In this document: piece after piece, positions 55,827 through 64,000 of the stretch
How the letters are laid out: each line of letters starts with the position of its first letter
Position numbering within the stretch: position 1 is the stretch's first letter
DNA from: Alphaproteobacteria bacterium
Lineage (GTDB): Bacteria; Pseudomonadota; Alphaproteobacteria; Rhodobacterales; Rhodobacteraceae
Reading direction: 5' to 3'
NCBI GenBank assembly: GCA_030433335.1
Contig: JAUILL010000002.1
Span: 146,563 to 210,562, forward strand
DNA length: 64,000 nucleotides
Program-made: the position numbers and the translations under genes
The notes under the pieces: model-generated
What the model saw: only the letters and a program-made list of their open reading frames with translations
Told to the model about the DNA's origin: nothing
Databases searched by the model: none

Positions 55827-56387
55827 TTACGCGTTGAACGGCATGTTGAAGTGCTTGAGCAGCGCCTTCGCTTCACCGTCAGTTTTCGCAGTGGTGCAGA
55901 TGATGATGTCCATACCCCAAACTTCGTCGACTTTGTCGAAGTTGATTTCGGGGAAGACGATGTGTTCCTTGAGGCCCATGGCGAAGTTGCCACGACCATC
56001 AAACGACGGCTTCACACCACGGAAGTCGCGGATGCGGGGCATCGCGATGGTGATCAGACGGTCCAGGAATTCATACATCCGGTCGCCACGCAGGGTGACT
56101 TTTGCGCCAAGAGGCATGCCTTCACGTACGCGGAAGCCAGCGATCGACTTCTTTGCTTTGGTGATGACGGCCTGCTGACCAGCAATGGTGCTCAGATCTT
56201 CTTGAGCCGACTTTGCTTTCTTCGAGTCGCGAACCGATTCAGCGCCAGCGCCGATGTTCAGAACGATCTTGTCCAGCTTGGGCAGCTGCATGACGTTCTT
56301 GTAGCCAAACTCTTCCATGAGAGCCGACTTGATGGTTTCGCGGTACTGAGCCTTCAGACGCGGGGTGTAGTTTGCGGTATCAAGCAT
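55827..56387 (-). CDS. rplE: 50S ribosomal protein L5
   Basis: A 186-residue L5, a 5S rRNA-binding protein ([38 protein letters not shown]). Its start lies inside the end of rplX (8-nt overlap), indicating coupled translation. Confidence 0.98.
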   Translation of the reverse strand: MLDTANYTPRLKAQYRETIKSALMEEFGYKNVMQLPKLDKIVLNIGAGAESVRDSKKAKSAQEDLSTIAGQQAVITKAKKSIAGFRVREGMPLGAKVTLRGDRMYEFLDRLITIAMPRIRDFRGVKPSFDGRGNFAMGLKEHIVFPEINFDKVDEVWGMDIIICTTAKTDGEAKALLKHFNMPFNA

Positions 56388-56694
56388 CGATCACTTCCCC
56401 CGATTTCTTGGCAAAACGGACCTTCTTGTCGCCTTCCATGCGGAAGCCAACGCGGGTCGCACCACCCTCTTTGGGGTCGACGAGCGCGATGTTCGACAGA
56501 TCGATCGGCAGCGCTTTGGGCAGACGGCCGCCCTGAGCGTTCTGAGTCTGGCGGGTATGACGGATGGCCATGTTGATGCCTTCGACAACGGCTTTGCCCG
56601 CTTTGGGGTCTACCGAAGTGATGGTACCTTCTTTGCCCTTGTCCTTACCGGCAAGAACGATGACCTTGTCACCTTTGCGGAGTTTCGCAGCCAT
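56380..56694 (-). CDS. rplX: 50S ribosomal protein L24
   Basis: A 104-residue L24 with an N-terminal KOW motif ([17 protein letters not shown]). Overlaps rplN by 1 nt (TAATG) and rplE by 8 nt. Confidence 0.98.
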   Translation of the reverse strand: MAAKLRKGDKVIVLAGKDKGKEGTITSVDPKAGKAVVEGINMAIRHTRQTQNAQGGRLPKALPIDLSNIALVDPKEGGATRVGFRMEGDKKVRFAKKSGEVIDA

Positions 56695-57062
56695 TACAGC
56701 ACCTCCGGGGCGAGCGAGATGATCTTCATGAAGTTTTTGGCGCGCAGTTCGCGAACGACCGGGCCAAAAATACGGGTGCCAACAGGCTCGCCGTTGTTGT
56801 TGAGGATCACCGCGGCATTGCGGTCAAAGCGGATGGCGGTGCCATCTTCGCGACGTACTTCCTTGGCGGTACGAACGACTACGGCCTTACGGACGTCGCC
56901 TTTCTTAACACGGCCGCGCGGAATAGCTTCTTTAACGGAAACGACGATGATGTCGCCGACCGAAGCGTATTTGCGCTTGGAACCACCGAGGACCTTGATG
57001 CACTGAACTCGGCGTGCGCCCGAGTTATCAGCGACATCCAGATTGGTCTGCATCTGGATCAT
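56694..57062 (-). CDS. rplN: 50S ribosomal protein L14
   Basis: A 122-residue L14 ([19 protein letters not shown]), which contacts 16S rRNA across the subunit interface. A 67-bp spacer with a 14-bp palindrome CTCTCAGCTGAGAG separates it from rpsQ. Confidence 0.98.
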   Translation of the reverse strand: MIQMQTNLDVADNSGARRVQCIKVLGGSKRKYASVGDIIVVSVKEAIPRGRVKKGDVRKAVVVRTAKEVRREDGTAIRFDRNAAVILNNNGEPVGTRIFGPVVRELRAKNFMKIISLAPEVL

Positions 57063-57129
57063 TTGGTTTCTCCGGACCTTTGGGGAGGCTTAGGGGCCTG
57101 AACCCCCAGGGTTTCTCTCAGCTGAGAGC

Positions 57130-57363
57130 TCAAGCTTTCGCCAGAACTTCCCAACGCTTGGTTTTCGAGTAAGGCGCGCATTCGATGATGCGTACGAGGT
57201 CACCTACTTTGTAGGCATTCTCTGCGTCGTGTGCGCGGTACTTCTTCGACTTCTTGATGGTCTTCTTAAGCACGGGGTGCTTAAAACGACGCTCAACGCG
57301 AACGGTGATGGTCTGCTCGTTCGCGTCGCTGGTTACGGTGCCTTGCAGGATACGTTTGGGCAT
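57130..57363 (-). CDS. rpsQ: 30S ribosomal protein S17
   Basis: A 77-residue S17 with the OB fold ([20 protein letters not shown]) and [15 protein letters not shown]. Follows rpmC by 15 bp. Confidence 0.98.
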   Translation of the reverse strand: MPKRILQGTVTSDANEQTITVRVERRFKHPVLKKTIKKSKKYRAHDAENAYKVGDLVRIIECAPYSKTKRWEVLAKA

Positions 57364-57378
57364 TCTTCAGAGCTCCGC

Positions 57379-57582
57379 TTATTCAGCAGCCGCTTGCGCG
57401 GCCTTTTCGTTGAGGATGGTCAGGACACGCGCGGTGTCGCGCTTAACCTGACGCATACGTGCGGTGTTTTCGATTTGGCCGGTGGCCTGCTGGAAGCGCA
57501 GGTTGAAGGCTTCTTTCTTAAGAGCCGACAGGTCCTCGCGGAGCTGATCGGGCGTCTTGCCACGCAGTTCTTGGGCGTTCAT
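57379..57582 (-). CDS. rpmC: 50S ribosomal protein L29
   Basis: A 67-residue L29 helical hairpin ([20 protein letters not shown]) with an Ala-rich tail. The ATG at 57582 with AAAGGATAAGG upstream was chosen. It is separated from rplP by the oppositely oriented oxygenase gene, so it must use its own promoter. Confidence 0.97.
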   Translation of the reverse strand: MNAQELRGKTPDQLREDLSALKKEAFNLRFQQATGQIENTARMRQVKRDTARVLTILNEKAAQAAAE

Positions 57583-57908
57583 TCGCCTTATCCTTTCAAC
57601 ATCACCGGCGGGCCCTTTGGGGGTTACCCGTGATCCGGTGGAGGTTCGTTTAGGGAACACAAATCCTACGCCGAAGCGCAGAGATGGGTTCCTCTACATG
57701 TCATTCAGATGAAAGGCAACCGATTCCTCCGAAAAACTTGGGGTTTCCGGAGAAGGTCTGCCGCGCGGGCACGATGCAGTTGATAGAGCGATGAAAGCAC
57801 ACCGCCCCCTCTTGCGCAACCGGTCTATAAAGCAGAAGTGTGGGGCAACGCGCATGTATTTGGCCCCTGCACGGATTGCGGGCGCCCTCACCGACCAGAG
57901 AGGACACC
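57583..57908. other. Divergent spacer between rpmC and the TIGR02466 oxygenase gene
   Basis: 326 bp that must carry the promoters for the rpmC-rpmD unit (minus) and for the oxygenase (plus). On the minus strand TTGCCT, 17 bp, TAGAGG near 57695-57723 is a weak candidate; on the plus strand TATAAA occurs at about 57826. Neither is convincing alone. No other structure seen. Confidence 0.45.
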
Positions 57909-58529
57909 ATGGCAGAGATTTCGTCCCTGTTTGTCACCCGCCTGTATCACGCAAAACTGTCCGAGCATGGCCCCGCTATCGATGCCCAAGAGCTCGAGGA
58001 TTCTTGTGTTGCGATCGCCGAAGATGATGACGCTGGCCTCGAATGGTGCGAGCAGAACGGCTATCCGGGCTACACAAGCTATGCTTCATTGACCGATTTG
58101 CCTTGGCGCTCGCCGATCTTTGCAGATCTGGTGAAAGCACTGGACAAACATGTCGCAGCCTTTGCCGACGATCTGGAGTTCGACCTTGGCGACAAAGAGC
58201 TCGTGCTCGAAGACATCTGGATCAACATCCTGCCTGAGGGCGGCATCCACACCTCGCACATCCACCCGCATTCGGTGATCTCTGGCACGACCTACGTCTA
58301 CATGCCCGAAGGGTCGAAGGCGATTAAGTACGAAGACCCGCGCCACGCGATGATGATGGCCTCGCCCATCCGCAAAAAGGGCTGCCGCGAGGAACTAAAA
58401 TCCTTCATCTACAAAGCGCCTGAAGTTGGCGACGTGCTGCTCTGGGAAAGTTGGCTGCGTCACGAGGTCCCCATGAACGTCGCCGAGGATGATCGCATCT
58501 CGGTCAGCTTTAACTACAAGTGGGAATAG
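57909..58529 (+). CDS. Putative 2-oxoglutarate/Fe(II) oxygenase (TIGR02466 family)
   Basis: A 206-residue protein. Residues 111-130 contain GGIHTSHIHPHSVISGTTYV with H114, H117, H119 and H121, and the C-terminal part has WLRHEVPMN (H185) and DDRISVSFNYKW with R196, the expected metal- and 2-oxoglutarate-binding pattern of a double-stranded beta-helix oxygenase. Start at 57909 with GAGAGAGGA upstream. It lies alone on the plus strand between rplP and rpmC and has its own terminator. Substrate unknown. Confidence 0.85.
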   Translation: MAEISSLFVTRLYHAKLSEHGPAIDAQELEDSCVAIAEDDDAGLEWCEQNGYPGYTSYASLTDLPWRSPIFADLVKALDKHVAAFADDLEFDLGDKELVLEDIWINILPEGGIHTSHIHPHSVISGTTYVYMPEGSKAIKYEDPRHAMMMASPIRKKGCREELKSFIYKAPEVGDVLLWESWLRHEVPMNVAEDDRISVSFNYKWE

Positions 58530-58553
58530 ACACCCCCTACCCCATCAAGCGCC

Positions 58554-58588
58554 AAAGGCCGATGCACCCAGCATCGGCCTTTTTCTTT
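58554..58588 (+). terminator. Terminator of the TIGR02466 gene
   Basis: GGCCGATGC and GCATCGGCC form a 9-bp stem (extendable by AAA-TTT) with a 5-nt loop, followed by TTTTTCTTT, 25 bp after the stop. Confidence 0.9.
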
Positions 58589-58620
58589 GAACAGTTCCCC
58601 GTCCACGGGGGACGGGGCCA

Positions 58621-58648
58621 AAGAAAAACCCCCGCGAAAACGCGGGGG
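58621..58648 (-). terminator. Terminator after rplP
   Basis: CCCCCGCG-TTTT-CGCGGGGG followed by TTTTTCTTT on the minus strand: a textbook intrinsic terminator 39 bp after the rplP stop. It shows that the S10-type transcript stops here instead of continuing into rpmC. Confidence 0.92.
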
Positions 58649-58687
58649 CCTCTCAATTCTTTGAACGCAGTGGAAACTGCGACCCGA

Positions 58688-59101
58688 TTACCAGTCCTCG
58701 CGGACAACAACGCGGGTCTTGATCGGCAGCTTCATCGCCGCGAGGCGCAGTGCCTCCTGTGCGATTTCCTCGTCCACACCGTCAATTTCGAACATGATAC
58801 GGCCGGGTTTCACTTTGGCGACCCAACGGTCCACCGAACCCTTACCTTTACCCATACGAACTTCGATGGGCTTCGCAGTCACGGGCATGTCGGGGAAAAT
58901 ACGGATCCAGACGCGACCTTGACGCTTCATGTGACGGGTCATTGCACGACGCGCCGCTTCGATTTGACGAGCCGTGATACGCTCGGGCTCAACAGCTTTG
59001 AGGCCGTAGGTGCCGAAGTTCAGGTCCGAACCGCCTTTTGCCTGACCGTGGATACGGCCTTTATGCATTTTGCGGAATTTTGTACGCTTAGGCTGAAGCA
59101 T
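58688..59101 (-). CDS. rplP: 50S ribosomal protein L16
   Basis: A 137-residue L16 ([20 protein letters not shown]). The Arg in [11 protein letters not shown] (R82) corresponds to E. coli R81, the residue hydroxylated by the 2OG oxygenase YcfD. It is followed by a strong terminator and then, on the other strand, an oxygenase-family gene. Follows rpsC by 14 bp. Confidence 0.98.
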   Translation of the reverse strand: MLQPKRTKFRKMHKGRIHGQAKGGSDLNFGTYGLKAVEPERITARQIEAARRAMTRHMKRQGRVWIRIFPDMPVTAKPIEVRMGKGKGSVDRWVAKVKPGRIMFEIDGVDEEIAQEALRLAAMKLPIKTRVVVREDW

Positions 59102-59115
59102 TCTTCATCCCTCCT

Positions 59116-59823
59116 TTAGCGACGGCCGCCAGCACCACGGGGTGCGGGACCATCCTGGAGTTCCTGAGCCTTGCGATCGCGTGCCTGGGGATCATGTTCC
59201 ATGATGTCACCTTTGTAGATGAACACCTTGATACCAATGATACCGTAGGGGGTCGACGCTTCGGCGGTTGCATAGTCGATGTCAGCACGCAGGGTGTGCA
59301 GGGGCACACGGCCTTCGCGGTACCATTCGGTACGCGCGATTTCCGCACCACCCAGACGACCCGCGATGTTCACGCGGATGCCGCCAGCGCCCATACGCAT
59401 GGCGTTCTGAACCGCACGCTTCAGCGCGCGACGGAACGACACACGACGCTCCAGCTGCTGAGCGATCGACTCGGCAACCAGCATTGCGTCCAGCTCGGGC
59501 TTGCGAACTTCGACGATGTTCAGGTGCAGTTCGCTGTCGGTCATTGCCGCCAGTTTCTTGCGCAGAACCTCGATGTCAGCACCTTTCTTACCGATGATAA
59601 CACCGGGGCGTGCAGTGTGAATGGTCACACGGCACTTCTTGTGCGGACGTTCGATGATCACGCGAGCGATGCCCGCCTGCTTGCACTCTTTTTTGATGAA
59701 CTCGCGGATGCGGATGTCTTCCAGCAGAAGATCACCGTAGTCCTTCGACTCTGCGAACCAACGGCTATCCCAGGTGCGGTTCACCTGAACGCGCATACCG
59801 ATGGGGTTTGTTTTGTTACCCAT
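59116..59823 (-). CDS. rpsC: 30S ribosomal protein S3
   Basis: A 235-residue S3 with the KH domain motif [17 protein letters not shown] and the C-terminal [21 protein letters not shown] segment. It forms part of the mRNA entry channel. Overlaps rplV by 1 nt. Confidence 0.98.
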   Translation of the reverse strand: MGNKTNPIGMRVQVNRTWDSRWFAESKDYGDLLLEDIRIREFIKKECKQAGIARVIIERPHKKCRVTIHTARPGVIIGKKGADIEVLRKKLAAMTDSELHLNIVEVRKPELDAMLVAESIAQQLERRVSFRRALKRAVQNAMRMGAGGIRVNIAGRLGGAEIARTEWYREGRVPLHTLRADIDYATAEASTPYGIIGIKVFIYKGDIMEHDPQARDRKAQELQDGPAPRGAGGRR

Positions 59824-60203
59824 TAGGCTTGCTCCTCGACCTGGCGGACCTTGATGGTGATTTCCGAGAACGGCTTCATGATCTTGCCGAAGCGACCACG
59901 CGCACGGGGACGACCGCGCTTCATGACCAGGTTCTTACCTACGTAAGCTTCTGCAACGATCAGCTCGTCAACGTCCAGACCGTGGTTGTTCTCGGCGTTT
60001 GCGATAGCCGACTGAAGGCACTTCTTCACGTCAACAGCAACACGCTTGTTCGAGAAGGTCAGGTCGGTCAGAGCCTTTTCTACCTTCTTGCCGCGGATCA
60101 GCTGAGCAACGAGGTTCAGCTTCTGCGGGCTGGTGCGAAGCATGCGCAGTTTTGCCATTGCTTCGTTATCCGCCACGCGACGGGGATTCTTTTCCTTACC
60201 CAT
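59823..60203 (-). CDS. rplV: 50S ribosomal protein L22
   Basis: A 126-residue L22 ([40 protein letters not shown]). The extended loop lines the peptide exit tunnel. Follows rpsS by 3 bp. Confidence 0.98.
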   Translation of the reverse strand: MGKEKNPRRVADNEAMAKLRMLRTSPQKLNLVAQLIRGKKVEKALTDLTFSNKRVAVDVKKCLQSAIANAENNHGLDVDELIVAEAYVGKNLVMKRGRPRARGRFGKIMKPFSEITIKVRQVEEQA

Positions 60204-60206
60204 GGC

Positions 60207-60488
60207 TTACTTCCGCTTCGCTTTTTTGTCAGCCGCGTGACCGTAGTAGGTACGGGTCGGCGAGTATTCACCGAACTTCTGGCCGATCATGTCTTCGGTA
60301 ACCAGCACGGGAACGTGCTTCTGGCCGTTGTAGACGCCGAAAGTCAGGCCCACGAACTGGGGCAGGATTGTCGAGCGACGCGACCAGATCTTGATAACAT
60401 CGTTGAGGCGGCCCGAGTCGCGAGCTGCCGCAGCCTTCTTGAGGACGTAAGCGTCGACAAAAGGCCCTTTCCATACAGAGCGTGCCAT
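60207..60488 (-). CDS. rpsS: 30S ribosomal protein S19
   Basis: A 93-residue S19 ([39 protein letters not shown]). Follows rplB by 3 bp. Confidence 0.98.
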   Translation of the reverse strand: MARSVWKGPFVDAYVLKKAAAARDSGRLNDVIKIWSRRSTILPQFVGLTFGVYNGQKHVPVLVTEDMIGQKFGEYSPTRTYYGHAADKKAKRK

Positions 60489-60491
60489 CGA

Positions 60492-61334
60492 TTAGCGACC
60501 CTTCTTCTTGGCGTGACGCGAGCGCAGGATGAGCTTCTGCGACGCCTTGTTGGTGTTGCGGGTACGCGCACCTTTGGTCGGCTTACCCCAGGGAGTAACG
60601 GGGTGACGGCCACCCGAGGTACGACCTTCACCACCACCATGGGGGTGGTCGATCGGGTTCATAACCACACCACGAACCGAGGGACGAATGCCCTTGTGGC
60701 GGTTACGGCCTGCTTTACCGATGTTCTGGTTGCTGTTGTCGGGGTTCGAAACCGCGCCCACGGTTGCCAAGCATTCCTGACGCACCATGCGAAGTTCACC
60801 CGACGACAGGCGGATCTGTGCGTAGCCGCCGTCACGACCAACGAACTGAGCGTAAGCACCTGCTGCGCGGGCGATCTGGCCGCCTTTGCCGGGCTTGAGT
60901 TCGATGTTGTGTACGATGGTACCGATGGGCAGACCCGAGAAGGGCATTGCGTTACCGGGTTTGATGTCAGCTTTTGCCGACGAAACAACGGTGTCGCCAA
61001 CGCTCAGGCGCTGGGGTGCAATGATGTATGCCTGTTCGCCATCTTCATAGCGGATCAGCGCGATGAATGCGGTACGGTTAGGGTCGTATTCAATACGCTC
61101 TACAGTCGCGGGAACGTCGAATTTACGACGCTTGAAGTCCACGATACGGTAGAGGCGCTTTGCCCCGCCGCCCTTGCGGCGCATGGTGATCCGTCCGGTG
61201 TTGTTCCGGCCGCCTTTCTTGGTCAGACCCTCAGTGAGAGCCTTAACCGGGCGACCTTTCCAAAGCTCCGAACGGTCGATCAGAACCAGCCCGCGCTGGC
61301 CAGGCGTGGTCGGTTTGTACGACTTAAGTGCCAT
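60492..61334 (-). CDS. rplB: 50S ribosomal protein L2
   Basis: A 280-residue L2 of the peptidyl-transferase region; the [20 protein letters not shown] loop with the key His is intact. It heads the rplB-rpsS-rplV-rpsC-rplP unit after a 237-bp spacer, where most bacteria have rplW within a few bases. Confidence 0.98.
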   Translation of the reverse strand: MALKSYKPTTPGQRGLVLIDRSELWKGRPVKALTEGLTKKGGRNNTGRITMRRKGGGAKRLYRIVDFKRRKFDVPATVERIEYDPNRTAFIALIRYEDGEQAYIIAPQRLSVGDTVVSSAKADIKPGNAMPFSGLPIGTIVHNIELKPGKGGQIARAAGAYAQFVGRDGGYAQIRLSSGELRMVRQECLATVGAVSNPDNSNQNIGKAGRNRHKGIRPSVRGVVMNPIDHPHGGGEGRTSGGRHPVTPWGKPTKGARTRNTNKASQKLILRSRHAKKKGR

Positions 61335-61360
61335 GGTTACTGTCTTCCGTTTTGCTTTGT

Positions 61361-61423
61361 GGCCCTCACCATGAGGACCCTTTCACATAAATCACAGGCC
61401 CCAGAACGAATCTGGGGCCGTGA
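61361..61423 (-). promoter_or_regulatory. Two hairpins in the rplB leader
   Basis: On the minus strand a stem of GGCCCCAGA with TCTGGGGCC (61397-61419, loop of 5; extended by TCAC/GTGA with one bulge to 61392-61423) is followed by GGTCCTCA-TGG-TGAGGGCC (61361-61379). The second ends 27 nt before the rplB start. They may form an autoregulatory leader. Confidence 0.5.
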
Positions 61424-61458
61424 GATTGCAGCGGGGTATCAGATAAAACTGAGGGCGT

Positions 61459-61487
61459 CCATAGACTGACATGGCTTTTATCGCCAA
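61459..61487 (-). promoter_or_regulatory. Predicted promoter of rplB unit
   Basis: Minus strand TTGGCG (61482-61487), 17 bp, CTATGG (61459-61464), placed between the rplW terminator and the leader hairpins. Weak -10 match. Confidence 0.35.
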
Positions 61488-61521
61488 CCGCAGTCCAGAG
61501 CCCGATCACCCTGCCCCATAC

Positions 61522-61550
61522 AAAAAGGCCCCTGCAGATGCAGAGGCCTT
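61522..61550 (-). terminator. Terminator between rplW and rplB
   Basis: AGGCCTCTGC pairs with GCAGGGGCCT (10 bp, one U-G pair, loop of 4) and is followed by TTTTTG on the minus strand, 22 bp after the rplW stop. An intrinsic terminator inside the S10 operon. Confidence 0.85.
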
Positions 61551-61571
61551 TCTGTGAACTATTTCAACCGA

Positions 61572-61868
61572 TTAGAGACCGGTCGATACGTCGATGGTGT
61601 TGCCCTCTTCGAGAGTGACATACGCCTTTTTCACGTCCTTGCGACGGCCCGCGATACCGCGGAAACGCTTGGTTTTACCCTTCGCAATGGTGGTGTTGAC
61701 CGCTTTGACCTTCACACCGAAGAGAGCTTCAACAGCTTCTTTGATCTGGGGCTTGTTCGAGTCGATTGCCACTTCGAAAACGACAGCGTTGTTTTCCGAC
61801 GCCATGGTGGTTTTCTCGGTGATAACCGGCTTGCGGATCACGTCGTAGTATTCGGGTTTCGCGTTCAT
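61572..61868 (-). CDS. rplW: 50S ribosomal protein L23
   Basis: A 98-residue L23 ([40 protein letters not shown]), docking site for SRP and trigger factor at the tunnel exit. Overlaps rplD by 4 nt; a terminator follows. Confidence 0.98.
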   Translation of the reverse strand: MNAKPEYYDVIRKPVITEKTTMASENNAVVFEVAIDSNKPQIKEAVEALFGVKVKAVNTTIAKGKTKRFRGIAGRRKDVKKAYVTLEEGNTIDVSTGL

Positions 61869-62482
61869 TTCAGGCGAGCCTCCAGTGCTTCGACACCTGC
61901 TTTGGTAAGAACCAGAGTGTCACGCTTCAGGATGTCATAAACGTTCGCGCCCATCGACGGCAGGATGTCCAGGCCTTCGATGTTTGCTGCTGCCTTCTTG
62001 AAGCCCTCGTTCACCGAAGCGCCGTCGATGATCAGAGCGCGCTTCCAGCCCAGGTTTTTCACCTGCTTGGCCAGAGCTGCGGTCTTACCTTCGGTCTCGA
62101 CGTTCTCGATGATGACCAGCTCACCGGCTTTTGCTTTCGCGCTCAGCGCGTGCATCAGACCCAGTTTGCGGACCTTCTTGGGCAGGTCGTGGCCGTGGCT
62201 ACGCGGGGTCGGGCCCTTGTAGATACCACCCTTGCGGAAGATAGGCGCCTTGCGCGAACCGTGACGAGCACCGCCGGTGCCCTTCTGACGGTAAATCTTC
62301 TTGGTCGAGTACGACACTTCCGAGCGGGTCTTCACCTTGTGGGTGCCGGCCTGCGCGTTGTTGCGCTGCCAACGGACCACACGGTGCAGAATGTCAGCAC
62401 GGGGTTCCAGGCCGAAGATTGCTTCGTCCAGATCCAGAGTGCCCGCTGCGCTCGCGTCGAGGTTGATCACATCAAATTTCAT
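61865..62482 (-). CDS. rplD: 50S ribosomal protein L4
   Basis: A 205-residue L4 with the tunnel loop ([19 protein letters not shown]). In E. coli L4 represses the S10 operon through its leader; no equivalent leader was recognised ahead of rpsJ here. Overlaps rplC and rplW by 4 nt. Confidence 0.98.
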   Translation of the reverse strand: MKFDVINLDASAAGTLDLDEAIFGLEPRADILHRVVRWQRNNAQAGTHKVKTRSEVSYSTKKIYRQKGTGGARHGSRKAPIFRKGGIYKGPTPRSHGHDLPKKVRKLGLMHALSAKAKAGELVIIENVETEGKTAALAKQVKNLGWKRALIIDGASVNEGFKKAAANIEGLDILPSMGANVYDILKRDTLVLTKAGVEALEARLK

Positions 62483-63204
62483 GCTTCACCCCCTTCCGAA
62501 GCTTCAACAGCAGGAGCTGCTTCGGCTGCGGCGGATTTCAGAGCTGCCGGGAAGGGAACACCCTCGGGCAGTTTCTTCTTCACGGCGTCTTTCACGGTCA
62601 CCCAGCCACCTTTGGAGCCGGGAACAGCGCCCTTCACCATGATCAGACCACGGTCTGCATCGGTGCGAACGACTTCCAGGTTCTGAGTGGTAACGCGGAC
62701 GGCACCCATGTGGCCTGCCATCTTCTTACCTTTGAAAACCTTGCCCGGACCCTGACACTGACCAGTCGAACCGTGCGAACGGTGGCTGATCGAAACACCG
62801 TGCGAAGCACGCAGACCGCCGAAGTTGTGACGCTTCATGGCACCTGCGAAACCTTTACCGATCGAGGTACCCGATACGTCGACCTTCTGGCCTTCGAGGA
62901 AGTGCTCGGCCGAGATTTCGGCGCCGACTTCGATCAAGTTCTCTTCCGACACGCGGAACTCGCAAACTTTGCGCTTGGGCGCTACGTTTGCGGCCGCGAA
63001 GTGGCCACGCATTGCTTGGCTGGTGCGCTTTGCTTTCGCAACGCCTGCACCCAGCTGAACTGCGGTGTAGCCATCACGATCGGTGGTGCGCTGAGCAACA
63101 ACCTGCAGGCTTTCCAGCTGCAGAACGGTGACGGGGATCTGCTTGCCGTCTTCCATGAAGAGACGGGTCATGCCGACCTTTTTAGCGATGATACCAGAAC
63201 GCAT
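62479..63204 (-). CDS. rplC: 50S ribosomal protein L3
   Basis: A 241-residue L3 ([18 protein letters not shown] opening; [19 protein letters not shown]). The ATG at 63204 is the conserved start. The tail is Ala/Glu-rich. Follows rpsJ by 10 bp. Confidence 0.98.
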   Translation of the reverse strand: MRSGIIAKKVGMTRLFMEDGKQIPVTVLQLESLQVVAQRTTDRDGYTAVQLGAGVAKAKRTSQAMRGHFAAANVAPKRKVCEFRVSEENLIEVGAEISAEHFLEGQKVDVSGTSIGKGFAGAMKRHNFGGLRASHGVSISHRSHGSTGQCQGPGKVFKGKKMAGHMGAVRVTTQNLEVVRTDADRGLIMVKGAVPGSKGGWVTVKDAVKKKLPEGVPFPAALKSAAAEAAPAVEASEGGEA

Positions 63205-63214
63205 AATCGCCCCC

Positions 63215-63523
63215 TTATACCTTGATCTCGACGTCAACACCTGCAGCCAGGTCGAGCTTCATCAGCGCGTCCACAGTCTGCGGGGTCGGATCGACGATGT
63301 CGAGTAGACGCTTGTGGGTGCGAATCTCGAACTGGTCACGGGATTTTTTGTTTACGTGGGGACCACGCAGAACGGTGAATTTTTCGATCTTGTTCGGCAG
63401 CGGAATCGGACCACGCACTTGTGCGCCGGTACGTTTCGCGGTGTTGACGATTTCCTGAGTGCTGGCGTCCAGCACGCGGTAGTCAAACGCCTTGAGCCGA
63501 ATGCGAATGTTTTGGCCTTGCAT
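63215..63523 (-). CDS. rpsJ: 30S ribosomal protein S10
   Basis: A 102-residue S10 ([39 protein letters not shown]). The start at 63523 is conserved in the family. It heads the S10 unit, 151 bp after tuf. S10 also forms the NusB antitermination complex. Confidence 0.98.
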   Translation of the reverse strand: MQGQNIRIRLKAFDYRVLDASTQEIVNTAKRTGAQVRGPIPLPNKIEKFTVLRGPHVNKKSRDQFEIRTHKRLLDIVDPTPQTVDALMKLDLAAGVDVEIKV

Positions 63524-63626
63524 AGGTATAAGCCTTTCGCGGCGTTGGAGTTGATAGGAGGACACGGAGGCTCATTCCGCCGGCCCTCTTCGAACCCGAT
63601 AGTCTGGGTCTAGCGACTATACAGAG

Positions 63627-63650
63627 GCGCACCCCATAGAGGGTGCGCCG
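63627..63650 (-). terminator. Hairpin between tuf and rpsJ
   Basis: GGCGCACCC and GGGTGCGCC form a 9-bp stem with a 6-nt loop, 24 bp after the tuf stop. No T run follows on the minus strand, so termination may be partial. Confidence 0.6.
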
Positions 63651-63674
63651 CCGTTTGACAAGTCGAATTTTTGA

Positions 63675-64000
63675 TTACTCGATGATTTTCGAGACAACGC
63701 CCGAACCAACGGTACGGCCGCCTTCGCGGATCGCGAAGCGGAGGCCTTCTTCCATTGCGATCGGCGCGATCAGTTCTGCCGAAAGCTTCAGGTTGTCGCC
63801 GGGCATAACCATCTCGGTGCCCTCGGGCAGGATGCAGGTACCGGTGACGTCAGTTGTACGGAAGTAGAACTGAGGACGGTAGTTCGCGAAGAACGGAGTG
63901 TGACGGCCGCCTTCTTCTTTGGTCAGAATGTAGACCTCAGCTTCGAACTTGGTGTGGGGGTTAACCGAACCGGGCTTACACAGAACCTGGCCACGCTCAA
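63675..64000 (-). CDS. tuf: Elongation factor Tu, C-terminal part (cut by window edge)
   Basis: The last 107 residues of EF-Tu, covering domain 3: [20 protein letters not shown], then [15 protein letters not shown] and the end [10 protein letters not shown]. The start lies beyond 64000. Its place just upstream of rpsJ is the normal str-S10 junction. Whether a second tuf copy exists cannot be seen. Confidence 0.97.
   Translation of the reverse strand, partial: ERGQVLCKPGSVNPHTKFEAEVYILTKEEGGRHTPFFANYRPQFYFRTTDVTGTCILPEGTEMVMPGDNLKLSAELIAPIAMEEGLRFAIREGGRTVGSGVVSKIIE

Noticed and set aside
59808..61469. A 553-codon open frame on the plus strand across rpsC, rplV, rpsS and rplB
   Set aside because: It is the antisense shadow of conserved ribosomal genes with strong codon bias; no start signal or family match.
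1..64000. CRISPR array, prophage or insertion sequence
   Set aside because: No regularly spaced repeats, integrase, transposase or phage structural genes were seen on either strand.

Overview
The window reads as a chromosomal segment of a marine-type alphaproteobacterium of the Rhodobacteraceae (Roseobacter/Rhodobacter group). The signs are a bztABCD-type acidic amino acid transporter, an ATP12-type F1-ATPase chaperone gene, a plant-type glutamate-cysteine ligase, two DUF1127 genes, a DUF1127-linked CCUCCUCCC small-RNA module, and high-GC coding sequence with short AT-richer spacers. No phage, insertion sequence, CRISPR array or rRNA operon is visible; one tRNA-Arg(ACG) is present. Species cannot be named from the sequence alone.

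Layout. 1-3.4 kb (minus): RND efflux adaptor, NUDIX hydrolase, moaB, uracil-DNA glycosylase. 3.4-6.9 kb (plus): pyrB, a tail-anchored protein, a dihydroorotase homologue that lacks metal-site residues, plsY. 7-10.6 kb (minus): rsmE, a kinase-fold protein, a small membrane protein, gshA. 10.6-13.9 kb (plus): ubiA, a large OmpA-type protein and a coiled-coil membrane protein. 13.9-20.2 kb (minus): SDR, uvrC-pgsA-moaD-moaE, sppA, a 53-residue zinc-ribbon protein and a CaCA antiporter. 20.3-27.4 kb (minus): ABC exporter, DUF1127, an Ala/Pro/Lys-rich protein, tRNA-Arg, then TVP38 / flavoprotein / histidine kinase. 27.6-35.9 kb (mostly plus): rpmH-rnpA-yidD, a convergent hydrolase, ttcA, yidC-MOSC-engB, argB-ferredoxin-sixA. 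35.9-40.3 kb (minus): bztABCD. 40.5-46.1 kb (minus): degP, rarA, crcB, rluC, HAD, ATP12.

46.2-64 kb is the ribosomal-protein region, minus strand from the tuf 3' end to rplQ. Gene order is the classical S10-spc-alpha order, but it is interrupted by extra genes (TIGR02466 oxygenase on the plus strand between rplP and rpmC; DUF1127 plus a small RNA and a Tat-exported MBL protein between rpmD and rplO) and by strong hairpins and terminators between rplW/rplB, rplP/rpmC, rpmD/rplO, rplO/secY, adk/rpsM, rpsK/rpoA, rpoA/rplQ and after rplQ. The super-operon therefore looks divided into several separately controlled units.

The most interesting items are the two-motif CCUCCUCCC (anti-Shine-Dalgarno) RNA module downstream of a 71-residue DUF1127 gene inside the ribosomal-protein cluster; the 2OG oxygenase gene beside rplP, whose product carries the Arg that is hydroxylated in E. 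coli L16; the structured rplW-rplB spacer; the PyrC homologue without its HxH motif; and a dispersed ATGAGTATTT inverted-repeat family. Promoters and RNA structures were found by eye and are predictions.
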